Below, piece after piece: positions 1-5,515 of a stretch of DNA of 5,515 nt. Position 1 is the stretch's first letter. Each line of letters starts with the position of its first letter. The stretch is from Armatimonadetes bacterium UBA1398 (GTDB lineage Bacteria; Armatimonadota; Zipacnadia; UBA1398): assembly GCA_002305165.1 (NCBI GenBank), contig DBQI01000031.1:1-5515 (forward strand), in the 5' to 3' direction. Both the position numbers and the translations under genes were made by a program. The notes under the pieces were generated by a model. It made no database searches, was not told the origin of the DNA, and worked only from the letters and a program-made list of their open reading frames with translations.

Positions 1-67
1 CCTTGATACGAGGCGAACTACCCACTCCCATGCAACAGCCTCTGATCATTCTCACGAATAGGGCGGG

Positions 68-1627
68 CTAGTCCTTGGGCTCCGTCGCACCCATGCCGCG
101 AGCGATGAAGAAGTCATCGACTCGGCGCGCGAAGGACTCGAGGTATGCGTCGGCGTTGCTGTGGCTGGTCACGAGACAGACCATGATGTAGTGCCGGCCC
201 GGGCCGGTCACCATGAGAGTGTCGTTCTGGTATTGGTCGTACCAGCCCGACTTCCGCACCATGGTGAGCCCTCGGTTCCACAGCCCCTTCACGCACTTGT
301 TGTAGAGGATGCCCACCCGGTTATCGAGGAAGATGCTTCGCATGCGGTCCGAGGCCTCAGGAGAGACCAGCCGGCCGTGGTCCATCAGCCAGTAGAACCG
401 CATGGCCTGGCGCGCGGTGACTCCATGGGTGAGATTCCCCACCGGGTCTCTATAGGCGGGGCCGGAGTGGCCGTGGAAGAGCCGGCCATGCCATAGCCCA
501 CCCACTTTCGGCACGTAGAGCCGGTACTTGTCGCTCTCCGCGATCTCGCGGAGCCTGATCAGCCCCACGCGTCGCGCGTATTCCCCCGCCTCGGGCATCG
601 ATGACTCGCGGATCATCCGCGCCAGCTTGAGGTGGGCCGCCGCATCCACCGTGAGCCGCCCGGCGGCCTCCTCCTCGAAGACCCCTAGGATGATGAGCAG
701 CTTCGCGACACAGGCGCTGTACCGCATTTTGTCGCCGTTCCAGAGGGCGAACTCGTTCGTCGCCGGGTCGCAGATTCCGGCCGAGATGTTCGTGGATTGG
801 ATGCCGTACTGGCGACAGAGATCAGTGACGATCTCCTCAAGTGCGGCCCGCATCTCCTCGGACTCCGGGCCCGTCTCTAGGGGATCCGGACCGGTGTTGT
901 CCGCCCGGGCATGCGTGATGCGGTAGAGCATCGTTGATGGCGTCGGGCCATGCTTGAGCGCGCGGAGCAGCGCGTCGACCTGATCGCCGTCGTCCTCCTT
1001 GCGAAGCTGGCGAAGGGCCCACTCCTTGCGGGCCATGCTCCACTCGGGGTGTGCGAGCGCCTCCTCACACTCGGTAGCGAGATCGGCCAGTTCGGGGCTA
1101 TGCGTCCATACCTCGCGCAGTTGGCGGTAGTAGATGCCGCAGGAGTAGAACCCAAGCTCCACCGTTTGCATCAGGATCCCGTCGGCGCGGGACCCCTCAT
1201 CCGGCAGGGCCTGAAGATATGCCCACCATACGCGCATGTCACCGACCCGCTGCTCGTCCCCGGAACTCACCAGGGAGAACCCCTCCCGCTCCCACTCCGA
1301 GATGGAGAGGTTGCGCCACAGGGCCGCCTCCTCCATGGCCGTGGCTCCGTCCTCCTCGGCATCGGCGAGCTGTCGGGCCTCCCCATAGGCCACGACGGCA
1401 ACCCCATCGCCGAGACCCGTCTCCTGACACAGCCCAGGCGCAGGCTCGTACGAGCCCCCGTACGGGTCGTCCGCAGTCCAGAAGGGTGGTTCCGACAGCG
1501 CCGGTAGCTCCATGCCCTCGGGCAACGGCACGGGGGCGAACCGGAGCTGCGATAGAGCGAGATCCGTAGAGGCTGGGGACGGGAGACTGAGGAGGCACAA
1601 GAGCGCGCACACCTGGAGTAGGCGCAT
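68..1627 (-). CDS. Secreted class A beta-lactamase/PBP-like protein with altered catalytic motifs (CxxK, SSM, KSG)
   Basis: A 519-residue protein. Residues 1-20 form a signal peptide with an L/C-rich core and cleavage near S-P-A-S. Residues 21 to about 250 are a region I do not recognise. From about 255 to 515 the layout matches the class A beta-lactamase-related serine hydrolase fold, which acts on beta-lactams or peptidoglycan peptides. The SxxK box reads Y-S-A-C-V-A-K, putting Cys306 (codon 710-712) where the nucleophilic Ser should be and Lys309 at the general-base position. The next helix gives M-I-R-E-S-S-M (342-344), where SxN/SDN is expected. K459-S460-G461 followed by W is a normal KTG-type box. 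The start is ATG 1627 because translation further upstream lacks a signal peptide. It has no clear Shine-Dalgarno; TTG at 1645, behind a G-run, is an alternative. The gene lies 104 bases after the other minus-strand gene and may be co-transcribed with it. The fold is fairly sure; catalytic activity is doubtful. Confidence 0.8.
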   Translation of the reverse strand: MRLLQVCALLCLLSLPSPASTDLALSQLRFAPVPLPEGMELPALSEPPFWTADDPYGGSYEPAPGLCQETGLGDGVAVVAYGEARQLADAEEDGATAMEEAALWRNLSISEWEREGFSLVSSGDEQRVGDMRVWWAYLQALPDEGSRADGILMQTVELGFYSCGIYYRQLREVWTHSPELADLATECEEALAHPEWSMARKEWALRQLRKEDDGDQVDALLRALKHGPTPSTMLYRITHARADNTGPDPLETGPESEEMRAALEEIVTDLCRQYGIQSTNISAGICDPATNEFALWNGDKMRYSACVAKLLIILGVFEEEAAGRLTVDAAAHLKLARMIRESSMPEAGEYARRVGLIRLREIAESDKYRLYVPKVGGLWHGRLFHGHSGPAYRDPVGNLTHGVTARQAMRFYWLMDHGRLVSPEASDRMRSIFLDNRVGILYNKCVKGLWNRGLTMVRKSGWYDQYQNDTLMVTGPGRHYIMVCLVTSHSNADAYLESFARRVDDFFIARGMGATEPKD

Positions 1628-1673
1628 CGAAGGAGCTATGGTCAAGGGCGTGATCCCCCCGGGGTCTGAGTCG

Positions 1674-1685
1674 AGCCATATGGCT
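1674..1685. repeat. 12-bp perfect palindrome in the minus-strand intergenic spacer
   Basis: AGCCATATGGCT is its own reverse complement and lies in the 104-base spacer (1628-1731) between the two minus-strand genes, 47 bases before ATG 1627. It could be an operator. A 12-bp palindrome is expected about once by chance in a window of this size, so only its position makes it worth recording. Confidence 0.25.
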
Positions 1686-1731
1686 TCGTCTGAGGGGTTT
1701 CGGTATGGGCGCAGCAGTTCCTGGCGAACCT

Positions 1732-2598
1732 CTACCAAGTATCCGCACTGGGCTTCTCGACGCCCACCAGGAGCGCCGAGAAGTCGTCGATGACGACGCG
1801 ACCACTGTCGAGAGCCACGAACCCGACGGGCTTGGAACGACGCGCTCCGGAGGATACGGCGTAGCCCCGCCATCCGCCGTCGGCACGCGCTTCGATCCGC
1901 TCAAGCAGCACGCGGAAGCCGAAGGGATCGAAGTCCTCGTAGGCCTCCTGCACCGTCGTGCCAGCAGCATAGCTATACAGGACGTACGGCTCCGCATCCG
2001 GGTAACCGAGAACCATCTGTGTGGCTGATTCGGTGACGGTGTCGGCCAGGACGCTCGCGACGATGGCCTCGCCTGTGTGACGCTCACCGAGGGAGATGAG
2101 GTACAGCCCCTCCAACAGAGTGTGCAGCGCGGCGGATGCTTCCTCTCCATCGGACAGGTCAGGGGCCTCGCCACCCCCGGGCTCAAGGCCTGCGAGCAGC
2201 CCGGTAGCTGAGCCGACCTTCCAGCCACCATCACGCCAGACCAGGTGAAGTGAGCGGGCCTCGGCGGCTAAGGCGCTGCGGAGCACGACCCGCGCCAACT
2301 GCTCCACGCCGAGGGCATTCGGGGTGGCCTCGATGACCTCCTGCAGTGCCGGCTTCCCCTCATCGAGGTAGCTTGCGAAGACCTCGGGCCACTCGCGGAG
2401 AGCCCTTACGAGAAGGGGATGGGTCTCCCGCCAGTCGGCGTCGGCCATCGCCGCATCCAGGCCCGTCTCGTCTCCTTGGGCAGCGGCAACCAGGAAGCGC
2501 TCAGCCACCTGCGCCGGTGTGTCGGCCTGCCAGGCGGCCGAGAGCTCCGGCGCGCTGGCGACCAGCGCGATCACAGCGATCCAGATCGTCTTGGACAT
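1732..2598 (-). CDS. Secreted protein of unknown function, probably two tandem NTF2-like units
   Basis: A 288-residue protein. It starts at ATG 2598 with a GGGAGG Shine-Dalgarno nine bases upstream. Residues 1-22 are a signal peptide (M-S-K-T, then a hydrophobic stretch, ending near L-S-A-A), so it is probably exported. Residues 27-50 (A-Q-V-A-E-R-F-L-V-A-A-A-Q-G-D) look like the first helix of the NTF2-like/DUF4878 fold. That unit closes at 117-133 with a beta strand containing W-R-D-G-G-W-K-V. A second unit seems to repeat this: a helix at 154-188 ending V-L-A-D, closing at 232-250 with R-A-D-G-G-W-R-G. NTF2-like domains bind small ligands or act as accessory domains, and no catalytic residues are evident. 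No named family is recognised. It is the first minus-strand gene from the central divergent gap, upstream of the hydrolase-like gene. The coding call is firm; the fold is an inference from pattern. Confidence 0.8.
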   Translation of the reverse strand: MSKTIWIAVIALVASAPELSAAWQADTPAQVAERFLVAAAQGDETGLDAAMADADWRETHPLLVRALREWPEVFASYLDEGKPALQEVIEATPNALGVEQLARVVLRSALAAEARSLHLVWRDGGWKVGSATGLLAGLEPGGGEAPDLSDGEEASAALHTLLEGLYLISLGERHTGEAIVASVLADTVTESATQMVLGYPDAEPYVLYSYAAGTTVQEAYEDFDPFGFRVLLERIEARADGGWRGYAVSSGARRSKPVGFVALDSGRVVIDDFSALLVGVEKPSADTW

Positions 2599-2607
2599 CC
2601 TGTGCCG

Positions 2608-2613
2608 CCTCCC
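2608..2613 (-). promoter_or_regulatory. Ribosome binding site of the 288-residue protein gene
   Basis: GGGAGG read on the minus strand, nine bases before the ATG at 2598. It fixes that start and supports the signal-peptide reading. Confidence 0.7.
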
Positions 2614-2628
2614 GTCGTCGTCTCATAG

Positions 2629-2890
2629 ACTGATAGGGATCGTTGCGCGTTCCCCCTTGGGAGATGTGAGATATGTCGGCCTAGAATCGACGAGAACAGG
2701 TCGGTTCATCCCGCGGAAGCGCCGGGGCGCAACATAGTGGAGTGCCTCGGTCCGGTGCAGGGCGACACCGTACGCGCGGAGCACCTGGGCGCGGACATCA
2801 TCGCCCGCCTCCGCACACACACTGGTCGGCGGCGTGATCCGCGAGTACACTGAGATGCTGGCCTACGGTACGGCGGTGCGACTGAGCTAG
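2629..2890 (+). pseudogene. Possible 3' remnant of a frameshifted gene
   Basis: One plus frame is open from 2629 to 2850. It reads like protein from about 2728 (N-I-V-E-C-L-G-P, then A-E-H-L-G-A-D-I-I-A-R-L-R). The frame one base later takes over near 2827 and reads G-G-V-I-R-E-Y-T-E-M-L-A-Y-G-T-A-V-R-L-S to TAG at 2888-2890. Skipping one base joins them into a smooth C-terminus of about 54 residues, with G/C-rich third positions and A/T-rich second positions on both sides of the junction. No start codon has a ribosome site, and I do not recognise the family. The caution is that the antisense frame is codon-aligned with the first segment and is also open with similar base statistics, so base usage alone cannot choose the strand. 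Confidence 0.28.
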
Positions 2891-2902
2891 CATCCATCCC
2901 AT

Positions 2903-2908
2903 GAGGAG
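2903..2908 (+). promoter_or_regulatory. Ribosome binding site deciding a TTG or GTG start
   Basis: GAGGAG lies eight bases before TTG 2917 and eleven before GTG 2920, in frame with the 465-residue protein. The in-frame ATG at 2950 has no such site, so a non-ATG start is favoured. Confidence 0.65.
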
Positions 2909-2916
2909 CTGTTCGC

Positions 2917-4314
2917 TTGGTGAGACGGGAAGGCGCGCGCCATCGAGCCATGCTGCGGGGTTGCGTCGCGACCGCTCTGCTCTGCGTGGCGTCCGCGTGT
3001 GGGGCGCAAGATGAGGGCGTGGTGCTCATGGACACCAGCCCGCGCCTTCACCTCGCGGACCTCGTGAACATCGAGCGGACGCTTCAGTTCGCCCAAGAGC
3101 GGTGGCTTTGCAGCCGTGACCGCGAGGCGCTCTACGCTGGGCTCGTCGAAGAGTGGCTTCGCAGCGACGCGGGCGATCGCGCCCAGATCTTGGAGTTCTC
3201 CGCCGTCGCCCCCAACCTGGATCAGCTTCCGGAGGACAGCCGGGCGGCAGTGCGGGCGACGATCCACGGGGCGCTGACAGGCGCCACGCGGACGGGCCGG
3301 CCCCTGGGGGAGGCGTTGCTCGCCCTTGAGGTGGACGTGACGACACCCGTTACTCCGGGTCACCGAGTCACCCGCAGCCAGGCGAAGGCGTGGATCGAGA
3401 TCCAGGAGCTGCTATTGAGCCGCGCCCTGGGGGCGCCTCTCCGCATCCCCGATGATCTGGCGGCCGCGCTCGTGGAGCGGTCCTTGCGCGCCGATCAGCA
3501 CGCGATGGAGGACTCGCCGGGCCGGCTAGCTCACCTCACTCGTGGCTGGTTCGCCGGCGAGGCGACGGAGGCCGACCGGGCGCTCGCCGCGGCTCTCGGC
3601 TTGCCCGCGCGCGACAGCGAAGCTCCCCTTCAGCCCTATGTCGACCCAGCAGGGCTCTTCGAGGTCGGGCTGCCTGCAGGCTGGACACGGCGTCCCGAGC
3701 TAGATCCCACGGATGGAGGCAGTGCCTTCGCGGGGCCGGCGGGTTCGGTCTTCGTGGTCAGTGCCGCTCCGTCTCCGCGCGAGGTCGCGCAGGGCACCCG
3801 GCCAGTGGCCGCTGCCTTGTCTGAGTCCCTGTCTGCACTCGGTGACAGCGAGCGGGTCACACCGATGGCGGATGAGCGCGATCTGGGGGCCTCCGCGCTG
3901 TTGCGTCGCGGGGATGCTCTCCTGCTCGTGTTGCACCTCCGCGCGCCAGGCGACTCCGCGCTCTGTGCGGTGGTTTGTCGCTTGCCCGCAACGGCCGGCC
4001 CGTCACTCGCGCCCGATGTCGCCACACTCCTAGGGTCCTTTCGCTTCACCGAGGGCGCATGGCGTGCTGGCGGGACGTGGCAAGCGGCCGAAGCGCTTCG
4101 GCGTGGAGACGACACCACGCGCCGCGCCGCCGAGCGCGACCTTGCGCGTGTGCTCCGCGAGGCCCTGGGGGCGCTCGCGGTCCATCTGTTCGGTCCACCA
4201 ACAGAGGACGGCGACGTCTCCCTCGACCGGCTGCTCGAGCAACTGGGCAATCCTCCTGCGCCCCATCTCCTCGATCCGCCGCCCGATCCCATGGGAGGCG
4301 CCTACTATGGCTGA
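2917..4314 (+). CDS. Putative lipoprotein or secreted protein with PsbP/DcrB-like domain, function unknown
   Basis: A 465-residue protein. The start is TTG 2917 or the next codon, GTG 2920, chosen for the GAGGAG upstream. ATG 2950 would trim 11 residues and keep the signal peptide. An Arg-rich n-region is followed by a hydrophobic core (about 15-25) and V-A-S-A-C-G, with Cys28. This resembles a lipobox, though -3 is Ala rather than Leu, so ordinary cleavage is possible. Residues 35-235 are mostly helical and unrecognised. Residues 240-377, from Y-V-D-P-A-G-L-F-E-V-G-L-P-A-G-W to L-G-S-F-R-F, show the start and end typical of the PsbP/DcrB (DUF1795) fold, a non-enzymatic periplasmic or lipid-anchored domain. 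The tail (378-465) is charged and helical, ending in a Pro-rich stretch and G-G-A-Y-Y-G. It lies upstream of the VWA gene on the same strand. Coding is firm; the domain call is moderate. Confidence 0.8.
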   Translation: MVRREGARHRAMLRGCVATALLCVASACGAQDEGVVLMDTSPRLHLADLVNIERTLQFAQERWLCSRDREALYAGLVEEWLRSDAGDRAQILEFSAVAPNLDQLPEDSRAAVRATIHGALTGATRTGRPLGEALLALEVDVTTPVTPGHRVTRSQAKAWIEIQELLLSRALGAPLRIPDDLAAALVERSLRADQHAMEDSPGRLAHLTRGWFAGEATEADRALAAALGLPARDSEAPLQPYVDPAGLFEVGLPAGWTRRPELDPTDGGSAFAGPAGSVFVVSAAPSPREVAQGTRPVAAALSESLSALGDSERVTPMADERDLGASALLRRGDALLLVLHLRAPGDSALCAVVCRLPATAGPSLAPDVATLLGSFRFTEGAWRAGGTWQAAEALRRGDDTTRRAAERDLARVLREALGALAVHLFGPPTEDGDVSLDRLLEQLGNPPAPHLLDPPPDPMGGAYYG

Positions 4315-4336
4315 GCCCGCTATCGGCGGCTCAGCC
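4309..4336 (+). repeat. Perfect 9-bp inverted repeat over the stop codon
   Basis: GGCTGAGCC (4309-4317) and GGCTCAGCC (4328-4336) are perfect inverted copies around a 10-base loop. The left arm contains the TGA stop codon of the 465-residue gene. The stem is strong enough to form in mRNA, but no T-run follows, so it is not a classical intrinsic terminator. A 3'-end stabiliser, a weak or Rho-assisted terminator, or chance are all possible. Confidence 0.45.
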
Positions 4337-4363
4337 CTGCTCGAGATGCGGGCTTCGGAGAGC

Positions 4364-4385
4364 CTCGGCCACCGCTCAGGCCGAG
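4364..4385 (+). repeat. Second hairpin between the two plus-strand genes
   Basis: CTCGGCC (4364-4370) and GGCCGAG (4379-4385) pair perfectly around an 8-base loop, 27 bases after the first inverted repeat. What follows is CCCTTGTG, not a T-run. With the first stem it makes a two-hairpin 3' region that may limit read-through into the VWA gene. Confidence 0.35.
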
Positions 4386-4484
4386 CCCTTGTGATAGACT
4401 GAATCCCAGGCTCAGCGAGCACCGCGCGGGCCATTGTGTCGCGTGTTTTCGGTACCAGGATCCAGACTGGGGAGGGGCGGGCGT

Positions 4485-4489
4485 AGAGG
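4485..4489 (+). promoter_or_regulatory. Ribosome binding site of the VWA gene
   Basis: AGAGG, seven bases before ATG 4497, supports that start. The stronger G-run at 4469-4477 is too far away to set it. Confidence 0.55.
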
Positions 4490-4496
4490 CGGTTCG

Positions 4497-5515
4497 ATGG
4501 ACCTCTCCATCGTAAGTCAGTGGCTTGCACGAGTGCCCGTCCGGTTCGAGGAGCCGTGGTGGCTCCTTGGCCTCCTTACGGTGCCCATCTCCATACTCAT
4601 CAGCGCCCGCAGCGTGGCAGGCATGGCTCGTTGGCGCCGGCGTGTCGCCTTGGCGGTCCGGATCGTCGTCCTCGCCGCTCTGGTCATGGCCCTTGCGGGT
4701 ATGCACGTGCTGAAGGCGCGTGACAGCCTGTGTATCCTCTTCCTAGTGGACGGATCGCGCTCTGTAGGCGAGGTGCAGCGCGACCTGGCCATGGACTTCA
4801 TCCGGACGGCGACCGAAGGCATGCGTCGCGGCAAGGACCAGATGGGCATCATCGTGTTCGGTGATGAGGCCCACATGGAGGCTTCGCCGAGCCTCTCCCC
4901 AGAGGTCTCCCGCATCGAGACCGTGCTCAACCCGGACCAGACGGACATCTCCCAAGCCATCCGATTGGCCCTCGCCAGCTTCCCGGAGGACTCCGCCAAG
5001 CGGATCGTCCTGCTGTCCGATGGGAACGAGACACTGGGCCGCGCTATCGACGAGGCGCGGGTCGCCCAGGCCAACGACGTCCGCATCGATGTCGTCACTC
5101 TGCACAAGGCCTATGACAAGGAGGTGGCCATCGAGCAGCTTCTTCTCCCTCCCAGGGTGAAGATCGGTGAGCCCTTTGAGCTGAAGGTGGTGGCCAGCTC
5201 CCTCGCGAGCGGCTCGGGGACCTTCTACGTCTACCGGAACAAGCAGCTCTACGGGCAGAAGGCTGTGGACCTGGCGCCAGGGACGAACGTCTTCCGCCTC
5301 CGACAGTCCCTCGATCAGGCGGGCTTCTGGACCTACGATGTGCGGTTCGTCAGCGAGGATGACACCCTGGAGGAGAACAACCGCGCCATGGGCTTCACCC
5401 ATGTGGCCGGCGCTCCGAGGGTCCTCTACTGCTCCATGGATCTCGGCGCCGACATGTACATACCCGAGGCCCTCGCCGATGGCTACATGACGGTCGAAGT
5501 GGCCGGTTCGGCGGG
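4497..5515 (+). CDS. Membrane-anchored VWA-domain protein (3' end outside window), BatA-like or COG5426-like
   Basis: The frame is open from ATG 4497 to the window edge (339 complete codons, no stop). Residues about 18-37 and 48-70 are two transmembrane helices. The Arg-rich loop between them (A-R-W-R-R-R) suggests a cytoplasmic loop, placing the following domain outside. Residues about 78-215 form a von Willebrand factor A domain with a full MIDAS metal site: D85-G-S-R-S89, T149 in Q-T-D-I, and D175 in L-L-S-D-G. Such domains bind Mg2+ or Mn2+ and protein partners. A beta-rich segment (about 220-310) follows, then G-A-P-R-V-L-Y from about 305. In comparable planctomycete-type proteins this opens a class I glutamine-amidotransferase-like Rossmann domain, but here only its start is visible. 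Relatives often sit near MoxR ATPase and DUF58 genes; neither is in view. VWA is certain; the rest is inferred. Confidence 0.9.
   Translation, partial: MDLSIVSQWLARVPVRFEEPWWLLGLLTVPISILISARSVAGMARWRRRVALAVRIVVLAALVMALAGMHVLKARDSLCILFLVDGSRSVGEVQRDLAMDFIRTATEGMRRGKDQMGIIVFGDEAHMEASPSLSPEVSRIETVLNPDQTDISQAIRLALASFPEDSAKRIVLLSDGNETLGRAIDEARVAQANDVRIDVVTLHKAYDKEVAIEQLLLPPRVKIGEPFELKVVASSLASGSGTFYVYRNKQLYGQKAVDLAPGTNVFRLRQSLDQAGFWTYDVRFVSEDDTLEENNRAMGFTHVAGAPRVLYCSMDLGADMYIPEALADGYMTVEVAGSA

Larger units (their letters stand above)
2599..2916. other. Divergent intergenic region
   Basis: These 318 bases separate the minus-strand pair from the plus-strand pair and must hold promoters for both directions unless transcripts enter from elsewhere. 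I see the two Shine-Dalgarno sites but no convincing -35/-10 pair, which is common in GC-rich genomes. The part nearer the plus gene has coding-like base usage and is listed separately as a possible gene remnant. A 75-codon minus-strand frame starting at GTG 2850 and ending at 2623 is also open here, without a Shine-Dalgarno. Confidence 0.6.

Noticed and set aside
1..49. Possible start of another minus-strand gene (ATG at 49 or 31, running off the window's left edge)
   Set aside because: Only about 16 codons are visible, the ribosome site is weak and the composition is uninformative, so it cannot be told from chance.
1638..1793. AGGAG followed by ATG 1638 on the plus strand
   Set aside because: The spacing of two bases is too short, and the frame is antisense to the spacer and the downstream end of the 288-residue gene.
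1628..1873. N-terminal extension of the hydrolase-like protein by 82 residues to a start at 1873
   Set aside because: It would overlap the 288-residue gene, has Arg-rich shadow-like composition, and would bury the signal peptide that begins at ATG 1627.
1239..2234. A 331-codon minus-strand frame
   Set aside because: It overlaps both better-supported minus genes in another frame, is Arg/Ser/Pro-rich with no domain signs, and is a typical GC-rich shadow.
2623..2850. A 75-codon minus-strand frame just upstream of the 288-residue gene
   Set aside because: It has a GTG start without a ribosome site and no recognisable family. It is codon-aligned antisense to the possible plus-strand remnant, so its openness may be a by-product.
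2625..4403. The 9-mer ATAGACTGA occurring in both intergenic regions
   Set aside because: Many shared 9-mers are expected by chance in 5.5 kb, and the flanks differ.
4434..4475. TTGTGT followed by weak -10-like sequences before the VWA gene
   Set aside because: No -10 hexamer with acceptable match and spacing is present.

Overview
This is a GC-rich window from a bacterial chromosome. Codon third positions are strongly G/C in every gene. Four protein genes can be supported: two on the minus strand in the left half and two on the plus strand in the right half, diverging from a 318-base gap near the middle. All four products appear to be exported or membrane-anchored. There are no tRNA, rRNA, CRISPR or transposon sequences that I can see. 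The style (large secreted proteins of unknown function, an S-S-N-type serine-hydrolase relative, a two-TM von Willebrand factor A protein) suggests an environmental bacterium of the Planctomycetota, Hydrogenedentota or Armatimonadota kind. That placement is an impression, not a demonstrated assignment.

Left half, minus strand. Transcription would run from about 2600 down to 68. First comes a 288-residue secreted protein that looks like two tandem NTF2-like units (1732-2598). After a 104-base spacer comes a 519-residue secreted protein whose C-terminal half resembles class A beta-lactamase/PBP-like serine hydrolases (68-1627). The hydrolase relative is the most notable item: the nucleophile position of the SxxK box reads Cys (C-V-A-K), the SxN box reads S-S-M, and the KSG box is intact. 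It is either a pseudoenzyme or an enzyme with altered chemistry.

Middle, 2599-2916. This gap holds the start signals for both directions. It also contains a plus-strand stretch that looks like the frameshifted 3' end of a decayed gene, ending at a TAG at 2888-2890, although its antisense is also open.

Right half, plus strand. A 465-residue lipoprotein-like or secreted protein (2917-4314) starts at TTG or GTG behind a good Shine-Dalgarno sequence and carries a probable PsbP/DcrB-like domain. A 9-bp perfect inverted repeat overlaps its stop codon. After a 182-base gap an incomplete gene (4497 to the window end) encodes a membrane protein with two N-terminal TM helices and a VWA domain with a complete MIDAS metal site. 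It probably continues into a glutamine-amidotransferase-like region beyond the window.

How the genes work together cannot be read from this window. What they share is an extracytoplasmic location, which would fit a cell-envelope or surface role. No known system is recognisable.
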